Source of the DNA: Rhodocyclales bacterium
GTDB lineage: Bacteria; Pseudomonadota; Gammaproteobacteria; Burkholderiales; Rhodocyclaceae
Assembly (NCBI GenBank): GCA_016235745.1
Contig: JACRJA010000065.1
Span: 62,001-126,000 of the forward strand
Direction: 5' to 3'
Length of the DNA stretch: 64,000 bases
A program made the translations under genes and the position numbers. The notes under the pieces were generated by a model. It saw only the letters and a program-made list of their open reading frames with translations, was not told the origin of the DNA and did not search any database. Shown here one piece after another: positions 1-9,649 of this stretch; within the stretch, counting starts at the first letter, position 1; the number at the start of each line of letters is the position of its first letter.

Positions 1-228
1 CGCGCGCTGTGCCCGAGGAGATCCGGCAGTGAGCGGCGACTGTTGCGCTTCGTAAAAAGCACTTGTTTTCCCCGGTGCTAGGATTAGGATGGATGATGTG
101 GGCGCGTTCAGTTTGGGTTAACATAGCGCCTCGCGCCGCGGGAGGTGCCGCGGTTTGAGCGACGAAGGCGCCGGCGGCGCATCTTGCCGGGCGCTTTGCA
201 CTTTTTCAGTGACTCAAAGGAGAAAACG

Positions 229-537
229 ATGCACAAGGCACTCTGGGTTGGCGCTGCGGCGCTGTTCCTGGCCGGCCCCGCGCTTGCCGCCACGGAAGGC
301 GAAACCCTGATGAAGACCAAGGGGTGCGCCGCCTGCCATGCGGTCGACAAGAAGCTGGTCGGCCCGGCGTACAAGGACGTGGCCAAGAAATACACCGAAG
401 CCGACGTGCCCAAGCTCGTCGAGAAAGTGAAGAAAGGCGGTGTGGGCGTGTGGGGGCCGGTGCCGATGCCGCCCAACCCGCAGGTGGCCGATGCGGATAT
501 CGAGAAGATCGTTCGCTGGATCCTGACCCTGAAGTGA
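229..537 (+). CDS. c-type cytochrome (cytochrome c-551/c-552 family), secreted
   Basis: Signal peptide MHKALWVGAAALFLAGPALA, CAACH haem motif, KKLVGPAYKDVAKKY...MPPNPQV as in c-552; RBS-like aaaggag upstream of ATG 229. Confidence 0.93.
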   Translation: MHKALWVGAAALFLAGPALAATEGETLMKTKGCAACHAVDKKLVGPAYKDVAKKYTEADVPKLVEKVKKGGVGVWGPVPMPPNPQVADADIEKIVRWILTLK

Positions 538-546
538 GTATCCTCG

Positions 547-578
547 CGCCGCGGCGCCCTCAGCGCCGCGGCGTTTTT
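547..578. terminator. Rho-independent terminator between convergent cytochrome c and HDOD genes
   Basis: cgccgcggcgc-cctca-gcgccgcggcg stem followed by TTTTT. Confidence 0.8.
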
Positions 579-1723
579 CACGCATTGAGCCGGTCGGCGT
601 ATTCCAGTGCCGTGAGGTGGGCCCGGTTCAAGCTCAGGGAGGCAAGCCCCAGTTTTTCTGCATGATGGCGCAGGAGCGCCGCATCGGGGCTCTCGCATGC
701 CCGCGCAAGTTCGAGGAAGGGGGCGAATTCTCCCTGGTTTCGCGTGAGCGCCTCGCGTATTGCCTCGCTCACGGCGATGTGCTGCAGAACTTCCGTCATT
801 GAGACTCCGAGCAAGACATCGAGGACGGAAAAAACGCCGCACAAGAACAACTGTTCCGTGACTTCGACAGGGAACAACCCCTTGCCGATCTCTTCCATGA
901 ATCGACCGCGGACGATGGCCGTCTGGGCCAGCGCTTGCTGCGAGGGATGCTGCGAGGTGTGCAGCAGAAGCAGTGACAGCCATTTCAGCAGATTGCGGTA
1001 GCCGAGGATCTGGACCGCGTGCCGGAACGAGGTCACTTCGCATATCAGCCCCATCCCTGCCGAGTTGATGTAGCGCAAGAGGCGATAGCTGAGCGCGACG
1101 TCCCGTTTCAGGAGTTCTTCGATCTCGGCGATGTCAGCGTCGTGCTGGAGTTTCTGGATGAGCTGCAGGACGATGCCGAAAGTGGGGGCGGCGCGTTGCT
1201 GGTCCGCCTGCGGCATGCCGCGCAGGAAGAACCAGCCGCAGGCGCCGGAAAAGCCGCGTGCGACGGTGTCGGCGAAGGCGGCGGGGTCGGTTAGACCCCA
1301 GGCAAGGGCGATGCCGGGCGCGAGCCCGGGGACGGAACTGCGGCGCAGATCGACCAAGGTGAAGCGCCAGTCGCCTATGGCAGGAACGGGGCTTGCGCCG
1401 TCGTACCAGCCGAGGCAAAGGGGGAGCCCTTGGGCATGGACGAGGGGCAACAGGGTCTGGACCTTGGGATGCGTGAGAGCCGGGGTGGGGATCTCAAGAA
1501 AGGTCCCCTCGGGCCAGGGCCATTCCAGGAGCTCCGGCCCTGGAACCAGGCGCCCGAAAGAGAGGAAGACCGTGTGCGCGGTCGGCCAGCAGGGGCGCAA
1601 ACGAGCCAGTTCTTCGAGCGCAGCCTGCGTCGAGGAGGCATGCAGGAAGAGGCGGTTGGCGGTGATCGCCTGTTTGCGATTGACCGCGGGTTCTCGCGTC
1701 AGAACGGTGGCGCTGTCGCTCAT
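578..1723 (-). CDS. HDOD-domain signalling protein with degenerate EAL-like N-terminus
   Basis: Translation from MSDSATVLTREP; C-terminal HDOD-like region (LLKRDVALSYRLLRYINSAG...FRHAVQILGYRNLLKWLSLLLL). Confidence 0.75.
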   Translation of the reverse strand: MSDSATVLTREPAVNRKQAITANRLFLHASSTQAALEELARLRPCWPTAHTVFLSFGRLVPGPELLEWPWPEGTFLEIPTPALTHPKVQTLLPLVHAQGLPLCLGWYDGASPVPAIGDWRFTLVDLRRSSVPGLAPGIALAWGLTDPAAFADTVARGFSGACGWFFLRGMPQADQQRAAPTFGIVLQLIQKLQHDADIAEIEELLKRDVALSYRLLRYINSAGMGLICEVTSFRHAVQILGYRNLLKWLSLLLLHTSQHPSQQALAQTAIVRGRFMEEIGKGLFPVEVTEQLFLCGVFSVLDVLLGVSMTEVLQHIAVSEAIREALTRNQGEFAPFLELARACESPDAALLRHHAEKLGLASLSLNRAHLTALEYADRLNA

Positions 1724-2745
1724 GTGGGGCCCGTGGCGAAGGTGAATGCGTCGCTGAAGAATGAGTCTGCGTCCAGGCCATGCGCCAGGAAGTCGCGCCG
1801 CGCCGCTTCGATCATCGCCGGTGCGCCGCAGGCGTAGACCTCGAAACCGGCGAGCGTGGGAAGGTCTTGCAGCACGACGCGGTGCACCAGCTCGGTGTGC
1901 CCTTCCCAGCGATCCTCCACCAGGGGTTCGGAGAGCACCGGCACGTAGCGAAACCACGCGTGTTCGGCAGCGAAGCGCTCGAGCCATTCGTGCCGGTAGA
2001 GGCCGGTGCGCGTGCGTGCGCCCCAGTAGAGCGTGGCCGGACGGGCGATCCCGGCATGGTGCATGTGCCGCAGCATAGCCTGGATCGGTGCAAATCCCGT
2101 GCCGCCAGCGAGAAAAAGGATCGGCGCAGTACTTTCCTCGCGCAGGAAGAAGCTCCCCAAGGGGCCTTCGAGCCGCAGCACGTCTTTGGGTTTCATCGCC
2201 GTGAAGACGTGCTGGGTGAAGCGGCCGCCGGGCACGAGCCGGACGTGCAGTTCGAGGAAATCGTCCTCTTCCGGGGCATTGGCGAGCGAGAAGCTGCGCC
2301 GCGCCCCGTCGGGCAGCAGTACGTCCACATACTGGCCGGCGCGGAAGCGCAAGTCCAGGCTCGCCGGGCGCTTGAGCGTGAGGATCATCACGTCTTCGGC
2401 CGCGCGCTCCAGGCGCTCGACCCGCGCGGGGAATTTGTGCACCGGGAAGTCGTCGGCACGGCGCAGCTCGCGCACGGCGATGGTGAGATCCGTGAGGGCC
2501 CGGGCGCGGCAGGGCAGGAACCAGCCCTGGGCGCGCTCTTCTTCGGTGAGCGCCGAGGCGGCCACGGGGCCGGTATACTCGATCCGGCCTTCGATGAGCC
2601 GGGCGCGGCAGGCGCCGCAGGCGCCGTCGCGGCAGCCGTAGGGCAGCAGCAGCCCGGCGGCGAGTGCCGCTTCGAGCACGGTCTGATCCGGGGCGACGCG
2701 GAAGTCGGCACCGGGATGATCGACGATGCGGACGGTGGCGTTCAT
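1720..2745 (-). CDS. 2Fe-2S ferredoxin / FAD-NAD reductase (CDP-6-deoxy-delta-3,4-glucoseen reductase-like)
   Basis: Ferredoxin motif YGCRDGACGACRA, FAD motif RSFSLANAP, NAD motif LFLAGGTGFAPI; start may be 2745 or 2760. Confidence 0.85.
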   Translation of the reverse strand: MNATVRIVDHPGADFRVAPDQTVLEAALAAGLLLPYGCRDGACGACRARLIEGRIEYTGPVAASALTEEERAQGWFLPCRARALTDLTIAVRELRRADDFPVHKFPARVERLERAAEDVMILTLKRPASLDLRFRAGQYVDVLLPDGARRSFSLANAPEEDDFLELHVRLVPGGRFTQHVFTAMKPKDVLRLEGPLGSFFLREESTAPILFLAGGTGFAPIQAMLRHMHHAGIARPATLYWGARTRTGLYRHEWLERFAAEHAWFRYVPVLSEPLVEDRWEGHTELVHRVVLQDLPTLAGFEVYACGAPAMIEAARRDFLAHGLDADSFFSDAFTFATGPT

Positions 2746-2792
2746 GGTAGGCTTGAGCATCCAGGGTGATCTGGGAAACGGAAAAGGATAGC

Positions 2793-3686
2793 ATGAAGCG
2801 GCGCGCACGATTGCTGGTGGTCGGAGCGGGGGAGGTGGCCGCGCGGGCGGTGCGTTTCCTGCCAAAAGGGGTGGCGGTGATCGCCCTCGTGCGCCGTCCC
2901 GAAGCGGCGCCAGCCTGGCGTGCGAGGGGGGCGAAGGTGGTGCTTGCCGATCTCGACGATCAGCGCAGTCTGCGGCGGATTGCCGGGCTCGCGCCCTGGG
3001 TGTGGATGCTTGCCCCGCCGCCGGGCGAGGGGATGGACGACCCCCGCTCGAAGCGGCTGGCGGCGGCGCTGGCGCGCGGCGGACGGCGGCCGCGCCGCCT
3101 GGTCTATGTCGGCACGAGCGGGATTTACGGCGATCGGGGCGGGGCCTGGGTGCGCGAATCGGACCCGCCGCGGCCGCAGACGGGGCGGGGCAAACGGCGG
3201 CTGGCTGCCGAGCGGCGCTGGCGCGCGTTTGCGCGCCGGCTTGGCGTGTGGTTGGCGATTTTGCGCGCGCCGGGCATCTACGCCGAGGATCGGCTGCCCT
3301 TGGAGCGGCTGCGCCGCGGCTGGCCGCTGCCGCAAGAGCCGGTGTGGACCAATCACATCCATGCCGACGATCTGGCGCGCGTCCTGTGGCTCGCTACCTT
3401 CCGCGGCGCGAGCCTGCGCGCTTATCACGTGGTCGATCAAAGCGGGCTGACGCTCAGAGAATTCTATGAGCGGCTCGCCGAAACCTTCGACTTGCCGCTG
3501 CCGCCGCGCCTGCCCTTGGCCGAGGCGCTGGCGGCGGTTCCTCCCGCCGTGGCTTCCTTCATGCGAGAATCACGCCGTTTGCACAGCACGCGGCTGCGCG
3601 CGGAACTGCGCCTGCGCTTGCGCCATCCGACGGTGGAGGGGGTGCTGGCGGCGCTCGCGCACCGTCGGGAAACGAAAGGAGCTTGA
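2793..3686 (+). CDS. NAD(P)-dependent epimerase/dehydratase (SDR, YeeZ-like)
   Basis: N-terminal Rossmann-like LLVVGAGEVAARAVRFL, YVGTSGIYGDRGG motif. Confidence 0.8.
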   Translation: MKRRARLLVVGAGEVAARAVRFLPKGVAVIALVRRPEAAPAWRARGAKVVLADLDDQRSLRRIAGLAPWVWMLAPPPGEGMDDPRSKRLAAALARGGRRPRRLVYVGTSGIYGDRGGAWVRESDPPRPQTGRGKRRLAAERRWRAFARRLGVWLAILRAPGIYAEDRLPLERLRRGWPLPQEPVWTNHIHADDLARVLWLATFRGASLRAYHVVDQSGLTLREFYERLAETFDLPLPPRLPLAEALAAVPPAVASFMRESRRLHSTRLRAELRLRLRHPTVEGVLAALAHRRETKGA

Positions 3687-3690
3687 GACC

Positions 3691-4101
3691 ATGTTGTGGG
3701 TGAAATCGCTGCACATCATTTTCATCGTGAGCTGGTTCGCTGGACTTTTCTACTTGCCGCGCATCTTCGTCAACCTGGCGATGGTCGAGGAGCCGGCGGT
3801 GCGGGCGCACCTCTTGGTGATGGCGCGCAAGCTCTACCGCTTCATGACGCCGCTGGGGGTGCTGGCGATCGTCTTCGGTCTGTGGCTGTGGTTCGGCTTC
3901 GATTTTTCTGGCGGCTGGCTGCACGCCAAGACGCTGCTCGCGGTCTTTCTCATCGTTTATCACCTGTGGTGCGGGCGGTTGCTGCGCGCGTTTGCCGAGG
4001 GGCGCAATCGTCACTCGCATCGCTGGTATCGCGTCTTCAACGAGATTCCCGTGCTGGTGCTCACGGCGGTGGTGTTCCTCGCCGTGTTGAAGCCTTTTTG
4101 A
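3691..4101 (+). CDS. hemJ: HemJ/CopD-family membrane protein (protoporphyrinogen oxidase HemJ-like)
   Basis: MLWVKSLHIIFIVSWFAGLFYLPRIFV typical HemJ N-terminus; multiple TM segments. Confidence 0.85.
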   Translation: MLWVKSLHIIFIVSWFAGLFYLPRIFVNLAMVEEPAVRAHLLVMARKLYRFMTPLGVLAIVFGLWLWFGFDFSGGWLHAKTLLAVFLIVYHLWCGRLLRAFAEGRNRHSHRWYRVFNEIPVLVLTAVVFLAVLKPF

Positions 4102-4110
4102 GGAGACGGC

Positions 4111-5271
4111 GTGAGCGAGCGCTTCTTCTGTCCTTGCCCGCGCGGCCTCGAGGGGGCGCTCGCCCAGGAGTTGGCGAGCCTGGGAATCGAGCGGCCCGAA
4201 CCGGCTTCTGCCGGGGTGGGATTTACCGGCGAATTCGCCCTCGGCGCCTGGGTGAACCTGACGAGCCGCATCGCCACGCGCGTGCTGTGGCAGGTGGGGG
4301 AAGGGAGCTATCGCAACGAGGACGAGCTCTACCGTCTGGCGCGCGACATTCCCTGGCCACGGCATTTTGCCGTCGAGCGCACCCTCCGCGTCGATGTGCG
4401 CGCCCAGCGCTCGCCCTTGCGCAGCCTCGAATTCGCGGCGCTGCGGGTCAAGGATGCGGTCTGCGACCGCTTCCGGGCGCAGCTGGGGGCACGGCCCAGC
4501 GTCGATACCGCCGCGCCGCAGGTGCGCCTCTGGGCTTTTCTGCAAGAGCGGCGTGCGCGGCTCTACCTCGATCTGAGCGGCGAGCCGCTCTACCGCCGCG
4601 GGTTCAAGCGCTCGACGGTCGCCGCGCCGCTGAAGGAAAACCTCGCAGCGGGCATCCTGGCACTCAGCGGCTGGCGGCCGGACGAGCCGCTCGCCGATCC
4701 GATGTGCGGCAGCGGCACCTTCCTCCTCGAAGCGGCGATGGCCGCGCGCGGCATCGCCCCAGGGCTCGCGCGGAATTTCGCCCTGGAAAACCTGGCGACT
4801 TTCGACCCGGCGCAGTGGCAGTCCTTGCGCCGGCGCGCCGCGGCGCTGTGCCGCGACCTTTCTCTGCGGCTGTGGGGCTCCGACGTCGATCCGGCGATGG
4901 TGGCGGCCGCGCGCGAGAACCTCGCCGCGGCGGGGCTGGAGGAGGAGGTGCACTGGCAGGTGGCCGAGGTGGGGGAACTGGTCGCCCCGGCGCCGGAGGG
5001 AGTCTTGGTGGCCAACCCGCCCTACGGCGTGCGGCTCGATGAGCGGGAGCGGCTGGCCGTATGGTATCCGCGGCTGGGCGATGCGCTCAAGCGCCACTGG
5101 ACGGGCTGGCGCGCCTGGATCCTTACCGCCGACCCGGAATTGCCGCGCCGCCTTGGGCTCAAGGCGAGCCGGCGCGTGCCGCTCTTCAACGGGGCGCTGG
5201 AGTGTCGCCTGCTGGAATACCGCCTCGTGGCCGGCCCGATGCGGCGGCGCGCCGCGCTCACAGCACGTTGA
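4111..5271 (+). CDS. rlmL: THUMP-domain class I SAM-dependent RNA methyltransferase (RlmL/YcbY N-terminal type)
   Basis: RRGFKRSTVAAPLKENLAAGIL, DPMCGSGTFLLEAAM, NPPYGVR motifs. Confidence 0.88.
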   Translation: MSERFFCPCPRGLEGALAQELASLGIERPEPASAGVGFTGEFALGAWVNLTSRIATRVLWQVGEGSYRNEDELYRLARDIPWPRHFAVERTLRVDVRAQRSPLRSLEFAALRVKDAVCDRFRAQLGARPSVDTAAPQVRLWAFLQERRARLYLDLSGEPLYRRGFKRSTVAAPLKENLAAGILALSGWRPDEPLADPMCGSGTFLLEAAMAARGIAPGLARNFALENLATFDPAQWQSLRRRAAALCRDLSLRLWGSDVDPAMVAAARENLAAAGLEEEVHWQVAEVGELVAPAPEGVLVANPPYGVRLDERERLAVWYPRLGDALKRHWTGWRAWILTADPELPRRLGLKASRRVPLFNGALECRLLEYRLVAGPMRRRAALTAR

Positions 5272-6391
5272 GGTCGTCCGGCGGGCGGATGTCGGGTCTG
5301 TCTTCCCGCTTGCTGTAGAGCTTGATCTGCAGCCGCAGATCGTTGACCGAGTCGGCGTAGCGCAGGGCGTCTTCGTAGCGGATGAGCCCGGCTTCGTAGA
5401 GATCGAAGAGGGCTTGGTCGAAGGTCTGCATGCCCAGCTCGCGCGAGCGCTTTATCACGTCCTTGATCTCGCCCACCTCTCCTTTGAAGATGAGATCGGC
5501 AATGAGGGGGGAGTTGAGCATGATCTCCACGGCCGGAACCCGGCCGGGGCCGTCGGCGCGCGGTAGCAGGCGCTGCGACACGAAGGCGCGCAGGTTGAGC
5601 GAGAGATCCATGAGCAGCTGCTGGCGCCGGTCTTCGGGAAAGAAGTTGATGATGCGGTCGAGCGCCTGGTTGGCGCTGTTGGCGTGCAGGGTGGCAAGCG
5701 CAAGGTGTCCCGTCTCGGCGAAGGCGATGGCGTAGTCCATCGTCTCGCGGTCGCGGATCTCCCCCATCATGATGACGTCGGGGGCTTGGCGCAGCGTGTT
5801 CTTCAGGGCGATTTCCCAGTTCTCGGTGTCGATGCCGACCTCGCGCTGCGACACGATGCAGTTCTTGTGGGTGTGCACGAACTCGATCGGGTCCTCGATG
5901 GTGATGATGTGGCCGAAGGAATTCTCGTTGCGGTAATCGACGAGCGCGGCGAGCGAGGTGCTCTTGCCGGTGCCGGTGCCGCCGACGAAGATCACCAGGC
6001 CGCGTTTGAGCATGGCGATTTCCTTGAGGATGGGCGGCAGCATGAGCTCATCGAAGGTGGGGACGCGGTCGGCGATGGCGCGCAGCACCAGCGCCACGGT
6101 GCCCTTTTCCAGATAGGCATTGACGCGGAAGCGCCCGACGCCGGTGGGATTGATGGCGAAGTTGCATTCCTTGGTTGCTTCGAACTCGGCGGCCTGCCGG
6201 TCGTTCATCAGGGCGCGGGCGATCTCCGCGGTATGGACCGCGGTGAGCGGCTGCGCCGTCTGCGGCGTGATCTTGCCGTCGATTTTCAGCGCCGGGGGGA
6301 AATCCGGGGTGATGAAGAGGTCGGAAGCCTTTTTCTGCTTTGCGAGTTTGAGCAGGTCGTTGACGAAGCGCAGCGCTTGGTCTTTTTGCAT
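5258..6391 (-). CDS. pilU: Type IV pilus retraction ATPase PilU
   Basis: VGGTGTGKST Walker A, GEIRDRETMDYAIAFAETGHLALATLHANSANQALDRIINFFPEDRRQQ; starts MQKDQALRFV. Confidence 0.93.
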   Translation of the reverse strand: MQKDQALRFVNDLLKLAKQKKASDLFITPDFPPALKIDGKITPQTAQPLTAVHTAEIARALMNDRQAAEFEATKECNFAINPTGVGRFRVNAYLEKGTVALVLRAIADRVPTFDELMLPPILKEIAMLKRGLVIFVGGTGTGKSTSLAALVDYRNENSFGHIITIEDPIEFVHTHKNCIVSQREVGIDTENWEIALKNTLRQAPDVIMMGEIRDRETMDYAIAFAETGHLALATLHANSANQALDRIINFFPEDRRQQLLMDLSLNLRAFVSQRLLPRADGPGRVPAVEIMLNSPLIADLIFKGEVGEIKDVIKRSRELGMQTFDQALFDLYEAGLIRYEDALRYADSVNDLRLQIKLYSKREDRPDIRPPDDLNVL

Positions 6392-6402
6392 GATGACGAT
6401 CC

Positions 6403-7443
6403 TTAGCGGAACTGATCCTTGTTCTGAGCCACCGAACGCGCTTCGTCGACCGCGATCACTTGCTGACGCACCAGCTCCATGAGGCACTGGTCGAGCGTTT
6501 GCATGCCGATGGCCTGGTTGGTCTGCATGATGGAGTACATCTGGGCGATCTTGTTCTCGCGGATGAGGTTGCGGATGGCGGCGTTGGCGATCATGATCTC
6601 GTGCGCCGCCACGCGGCCGGTGCCGTCCTTGCGCTTGAGCAGTACCTGCGAGATGACGGCGCGCAGGGATTCGGAGAGCATGGAGCGCACCATCTCTTTC
6701 TCGGCGGCGGGAAAGACGTCGACGATGCGGTCGATCGTCTTGGCGGCCGAGGAGGTGTGCAAGGTGGCGAAGACGAGGTGGCCGGTCTCGGCCGCGGTGA
6801 GCGCGAGCCGGATGGTCTCGATGTCGCGCATCTCGCCCACCAGGATCACGTCCGGATCTTCGCGCAGCGCCGAGCGTAGCGCATTTTCGAAAGAATGGGT
6901 GTCGCGGTGCACCTCGCGCTGGTTGATGAGCGCTTTCTTCGGTTCGTGGACGAATTCGATCGGGTCTTCGATGGTGAGGATGTGCACCGGCTGGTGCGTG
7001 TTGATGTGATCGAGCATCGCCGCCAGCGTGGTCGATTTCCCCGAGCCGGTGGGACCGGTGACGAGCACGATGCCGCGGGGTTGATCGCAGATGGTCTTGA
7101 ACACGGGCGGGGCGGCCAGATCTTCGAGCGTGAGGACTTTGCTCGGGATGGTACGGAACGCCGCTCCCATGCCCCGGTCCTGCATGAAGGCATTGACCCG
7201 GAAACGGGCGATGCCAGGCACTTCGAAGGAGAAGTCCGCTTCCAGATGTTCCTCGAAGTTCTTGCGCTGCGCATCGTTCATGATGTCATAGACGAGTGCC
7301 TTGACGTCGGCATCGGCGAGCACGGGCAGGTTGATGCGCCGGATGTCGCCGTTGATGCGCAGCATCGGCGGCATGCCGGCCGACAGGTGCAGGTCGGAAG
7401 CCTTGTTCTTGACGGAGAAGGCGAGCAGTTCGGTGATGTCCAT
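6403..7443 (-). CDS. pilT: Type IV pilus retraction ATPase PilT
   Basis: MDITELLAFSVKNKASDLHLSAGMPPMLRINGD; GPTGSGKSTT; VGEMRDIETIRLALTAAETGHLVFATLHTSSAAKTIDRIVDVFPA. Confidence 0.96.
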   Translation of the reverse strand: MDITELLAFSVKNKASDLHLSAGMPPMLRINGDIRRINLPVLADADVKALVYDIMNDAQRKNFEEHLEADFSFEVPGIARFRVNAFMQDRGMGAAFRTIPSKVLTLEDLAAPPVFKTICDQPRGIVLVTGPTGSGKSTTLAAMLDHINTHQPVHILTIEDPIEFVHEPKKALINQREVHRDTHSFENALRSALREDPDVILVGEMRDIETIRLALTAAETGHLVFATLHTSSAAKTIDRIVDVFPAAEKEMVRSMLSESLRAVISQVLLKRKDGTGRVAAHEIMIANAAIRNLIRENKIAQMYSIMQTNQAIGMQTLDQCLMELVRQQVIAVDEARSVAQNKDQFR

Positions 7444-7515
7444 ACGATCTCCTGGGAGGCGGACGGCGGCGATGCTATACTCGGTGCGGTCTTGGACTTC
7501 GAGTATGGCTTCGGA

Positions 7516-8241
7516 ATGACGATTGTAGCGGATTCGTCGCGCTGCGAGGAACTTTTGTGTCGCCGGCTCGAGGCGCTGCGCGCGCGCGTGGCCGAGGCCG
7601 AGGCCGAGGCGCGTGCCGGGCGTGCACCCGGTTCGGTGACGATCGTGGCGGTCTCGAAGACCCAGCCGCCGGAATCCGTGCGCGCAGCCTTTGCCTGCGG
7701 CCAGCGGGTCTTTGGCGAGAACTACGTGCAGGAAGGCGTGGCCAAGGTCGAGGCGCTTGCCGACCTGCCGCTCGAGTGGCATTTCATCGGTCCCATTCAA
7801 AGCAACAAGACGCGCGCCATCGCCGAGCACTTCGCCTGGGTGCATTCCGTCGATCGCCTGAAAGTGGCCGAGCGGCTGGCGGCGCAGCGCCCGGCCGCCT
7901 TGGGGCCGCTGCAGGTGCTGTTGCAGGTCAATGTGAGCGGCGAAGCGAGCAAATCCGGTGTGGCGCCGGCCGAGGTGCCGGCGCTCGCCCAGGCCGTGGC
8001 GGCATTGCCCGGTCTGCGCCTGCGCGGGCTGATGTGCATTCCGGAGCCAACTTCCGACGAGGCGCTCTTGCGGGCGCGTTTCCGCACGCTGCGCCGTTGC
8101 CTGGAGGATCTGTGCGCGCAGGGGCTCGAACTCGACGCGCTCTCGATGGGCATGTCGGGTGATTTCACGATCGCGATCGAGGAGGGGGCGACGCACGTGC
8201 GCCTGGGGACGGCCATCTTCGGGGAGAGGAAGAAACCATGA
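7516..8241 (+). CDS. YggS family pyridoxal phosphate homeostasis protein
   Basis: VAVSKTQPPE, FGENYVQEG, WHFIGPIQSNKTR, LSMGMSGDFTIAIEEGATHVRLGTAIFG. Confidence 0.95.
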   Translation: MTIVADSSRCEELLCRRLEALRARVAEAEAEARAGRAPGSVTIVAVSKTQPPESVRAAFACGQRVFGENYVQEGVAKVEALADLPLEWHFIGPIQSNKTRAIAEHFAWVHSVDRLKVAERLAAQRPAALGPLQVLLQVNVSGEASKSGVAPAEVPALAQAVAALPGLRLRGLMCIPEPTSDEALLRARFRTLRRCLEDLCAQGLELDALSMGMSGDFTIAIEEGATHVRLGTAIFGERKKP

Positions 8242-9056
8242 GAATCAGTTTTCTCGGCGGCGGCCGCATGGCCGAAGCGCTGATCGGCGGCTTGCTGGCG
8301 CGTCAGGTGGCCAGTGCGCGCGGAGTCCAGGTGAGGGATCCCGATGCGGCGCGCTGCCGGGCGCTGGAGGCGCGTTTCGGCGTGGCGGCGCAGACGGTGC
8401 TCGACGATGCCTGGTTCGAGACCGAGGTGATCGTGCTGGCGGTCAAACCGCAGCATTTGCGCGAAGCAGTGGCCCCGCTCGCCGGCCGTCTGGGGCGGGT
8501 CCTGGTGCTGAGCATCGCCGCCGGCTTGCCGCTCGGCGTGATCGGGCGCTGGCTCGGCGGGCACCGGCGGCTGGTGCGCGCCATGCCCAATACGCCGGCT
8601 TTGGTGGGCGCGGGAGTCACGGGAATCTATGCCGACCCGAGCGTCGACGCGCTGGGGCGCGAGGAGGCCGAGCGCATCATGGGCGCGGTGGGCGAGGTGA
8701 TCTGGGTCGAGGATGAGGGCAAAATCGACGCCATCACCGCCCTTTCCGGCAGCGGCCCGGCCTATGTCTTCGCCTTTCTCGAAGCCTTGCAGGCGGCGGG
8801 CGAAGCGCTGGGGTTCGACGCCGCCACTGCCCGGCACTTGGCGCAGGCTACCGCCGCCGGGGCGGTGCGGCTCGCCCATGAGAGCGAGGAGCCGCTGTCG
8901 CGCTTGCGCGAGAACGTCACCTCCAAGGGCGGGACGACGGAGGCGGCGCTGGCGCGCCTCACCGAGCGAGGATTCGCCGAGGCCCTCCGCGAGGCGGTGT
9001 TCGCCGCCTATGCGCGTAGCCAAGAACTCGCGCGGCAGCTGGGCGAGGCGCCGTGA
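8238..9056 (+). CDS. proC: Pyrroline-5-carboxylate reductase
   Basis: MRISFLGGGRMAEALIGGLL; VRAMPNTPALVGAG; ALSGSGPAYVFAFLEAL; NVTSKGGTTEAAL. Confidence 0.97.
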   Translation: MRISFLGGGRMAEALIGGLLARQVASARGVQVRDPDAARCRALEARFGVAAQTVLDDAWFETEVIVLAVKPQHLREAVAPLAGRLGRVLVLSIAAGLPLGVIGRWLGGHRRLVRAMPNTPALVGAGVTGIYADPSVDALGREEAERIMGAVGEVIWVEDEGKIDAITALSGSGPAYVFAFLEALQAAGEALGFDAATARHLAQATAAGAVRLAHESEEPLSRLRENVTSKGGTTEAALARLTERGFAEALREAVFAAYARSQELARQLGEAP

Positions 9057-9649
9057 TGATGGGACAACAGCTCTTCGATCTGGTGCTCGGCACCTTGGCG
9101 CAGGCCTTCACCGCCCTGCTCTGGCTGCGGGTGCTGATGCAGGCGCAGCGTATTTCCTTCTATACGCCGCTGGGGCGTGTCGTGCTTGCGCTCACCGACT
9201 GGGCGGTCTTGCCGCTTCGCCGCATCGCGAAGCCGCGCACGCGCTGGGACGCCGTGAGCCTAGGATTGGTCTGGGTGACACAGTCGCTCTTCGTGCTGCT
9301 GAAGATGGCGCTCTTCGGCCAGCTCGCGCTCTTGCCTCTGGGCGGACTCATCGGCCTGGTGGTGCTGGGCGGGCTGCTCGAGAGCTTCTACGTGCTGGGA
9401 TATCTGCTCTTTTTCGCGGTGCTCTTCGCGGCGGTCCTGAGCTGGGTCAATCCGCGCGCCCCGGCCGCGGCGATCGCCGAGGCGATCGTGGCGCCCTGGC
9501 TCGAACCGATCCGGCGCGTCGTGCCGGTGATCGCCGGTATCGACCTGAGTCCCTTGGTCTTTCTGCTGTTGCTGCAGGTGTTGGCGATCGCTGGCGGCCA
9601 GCTGCGGTTCATGCTGGTGCGGCTCTTGCTCGGTGGTACGCTGGGATGA
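9053..9649 (+). CDS. YggT family membrane protein
   Basis: Two YGGT-type hydrophobic repeats with W-x-x-P-R/P-x-R patterns; follows proC in conserved order. Confidence 0.85.
   Translation: MMMGQQLFDLVLGTLAQAFTALLWLRVLMQAQRISFYTPLGRVVLALTDWAVLPLRRIAKPRTRWDAVSLGLVWVTQSLFVLLKMALFGQLALLPLGGLIGLVVLGGLLESFYVLGYLLFFAVLFAAVLSWVNPRAPAAAIAEAIVAPWLEPIRRVVPVIAGIDLSPLVFLLLLQVLAIAGGQLRFMLVRLLLGGTLG

Noticed and set aside
1-32. Possible 3' end of an upstream CDS (...RAVPEEIRQ*)
   Set aside because: Too short to support a product; window edge.
63-90. Possible promoter TTGTTT-16-TAGGAT upstream of cytochrome c
   Set aside because: Poor -10 and 16-bp spacing; not convincing without TSS data.
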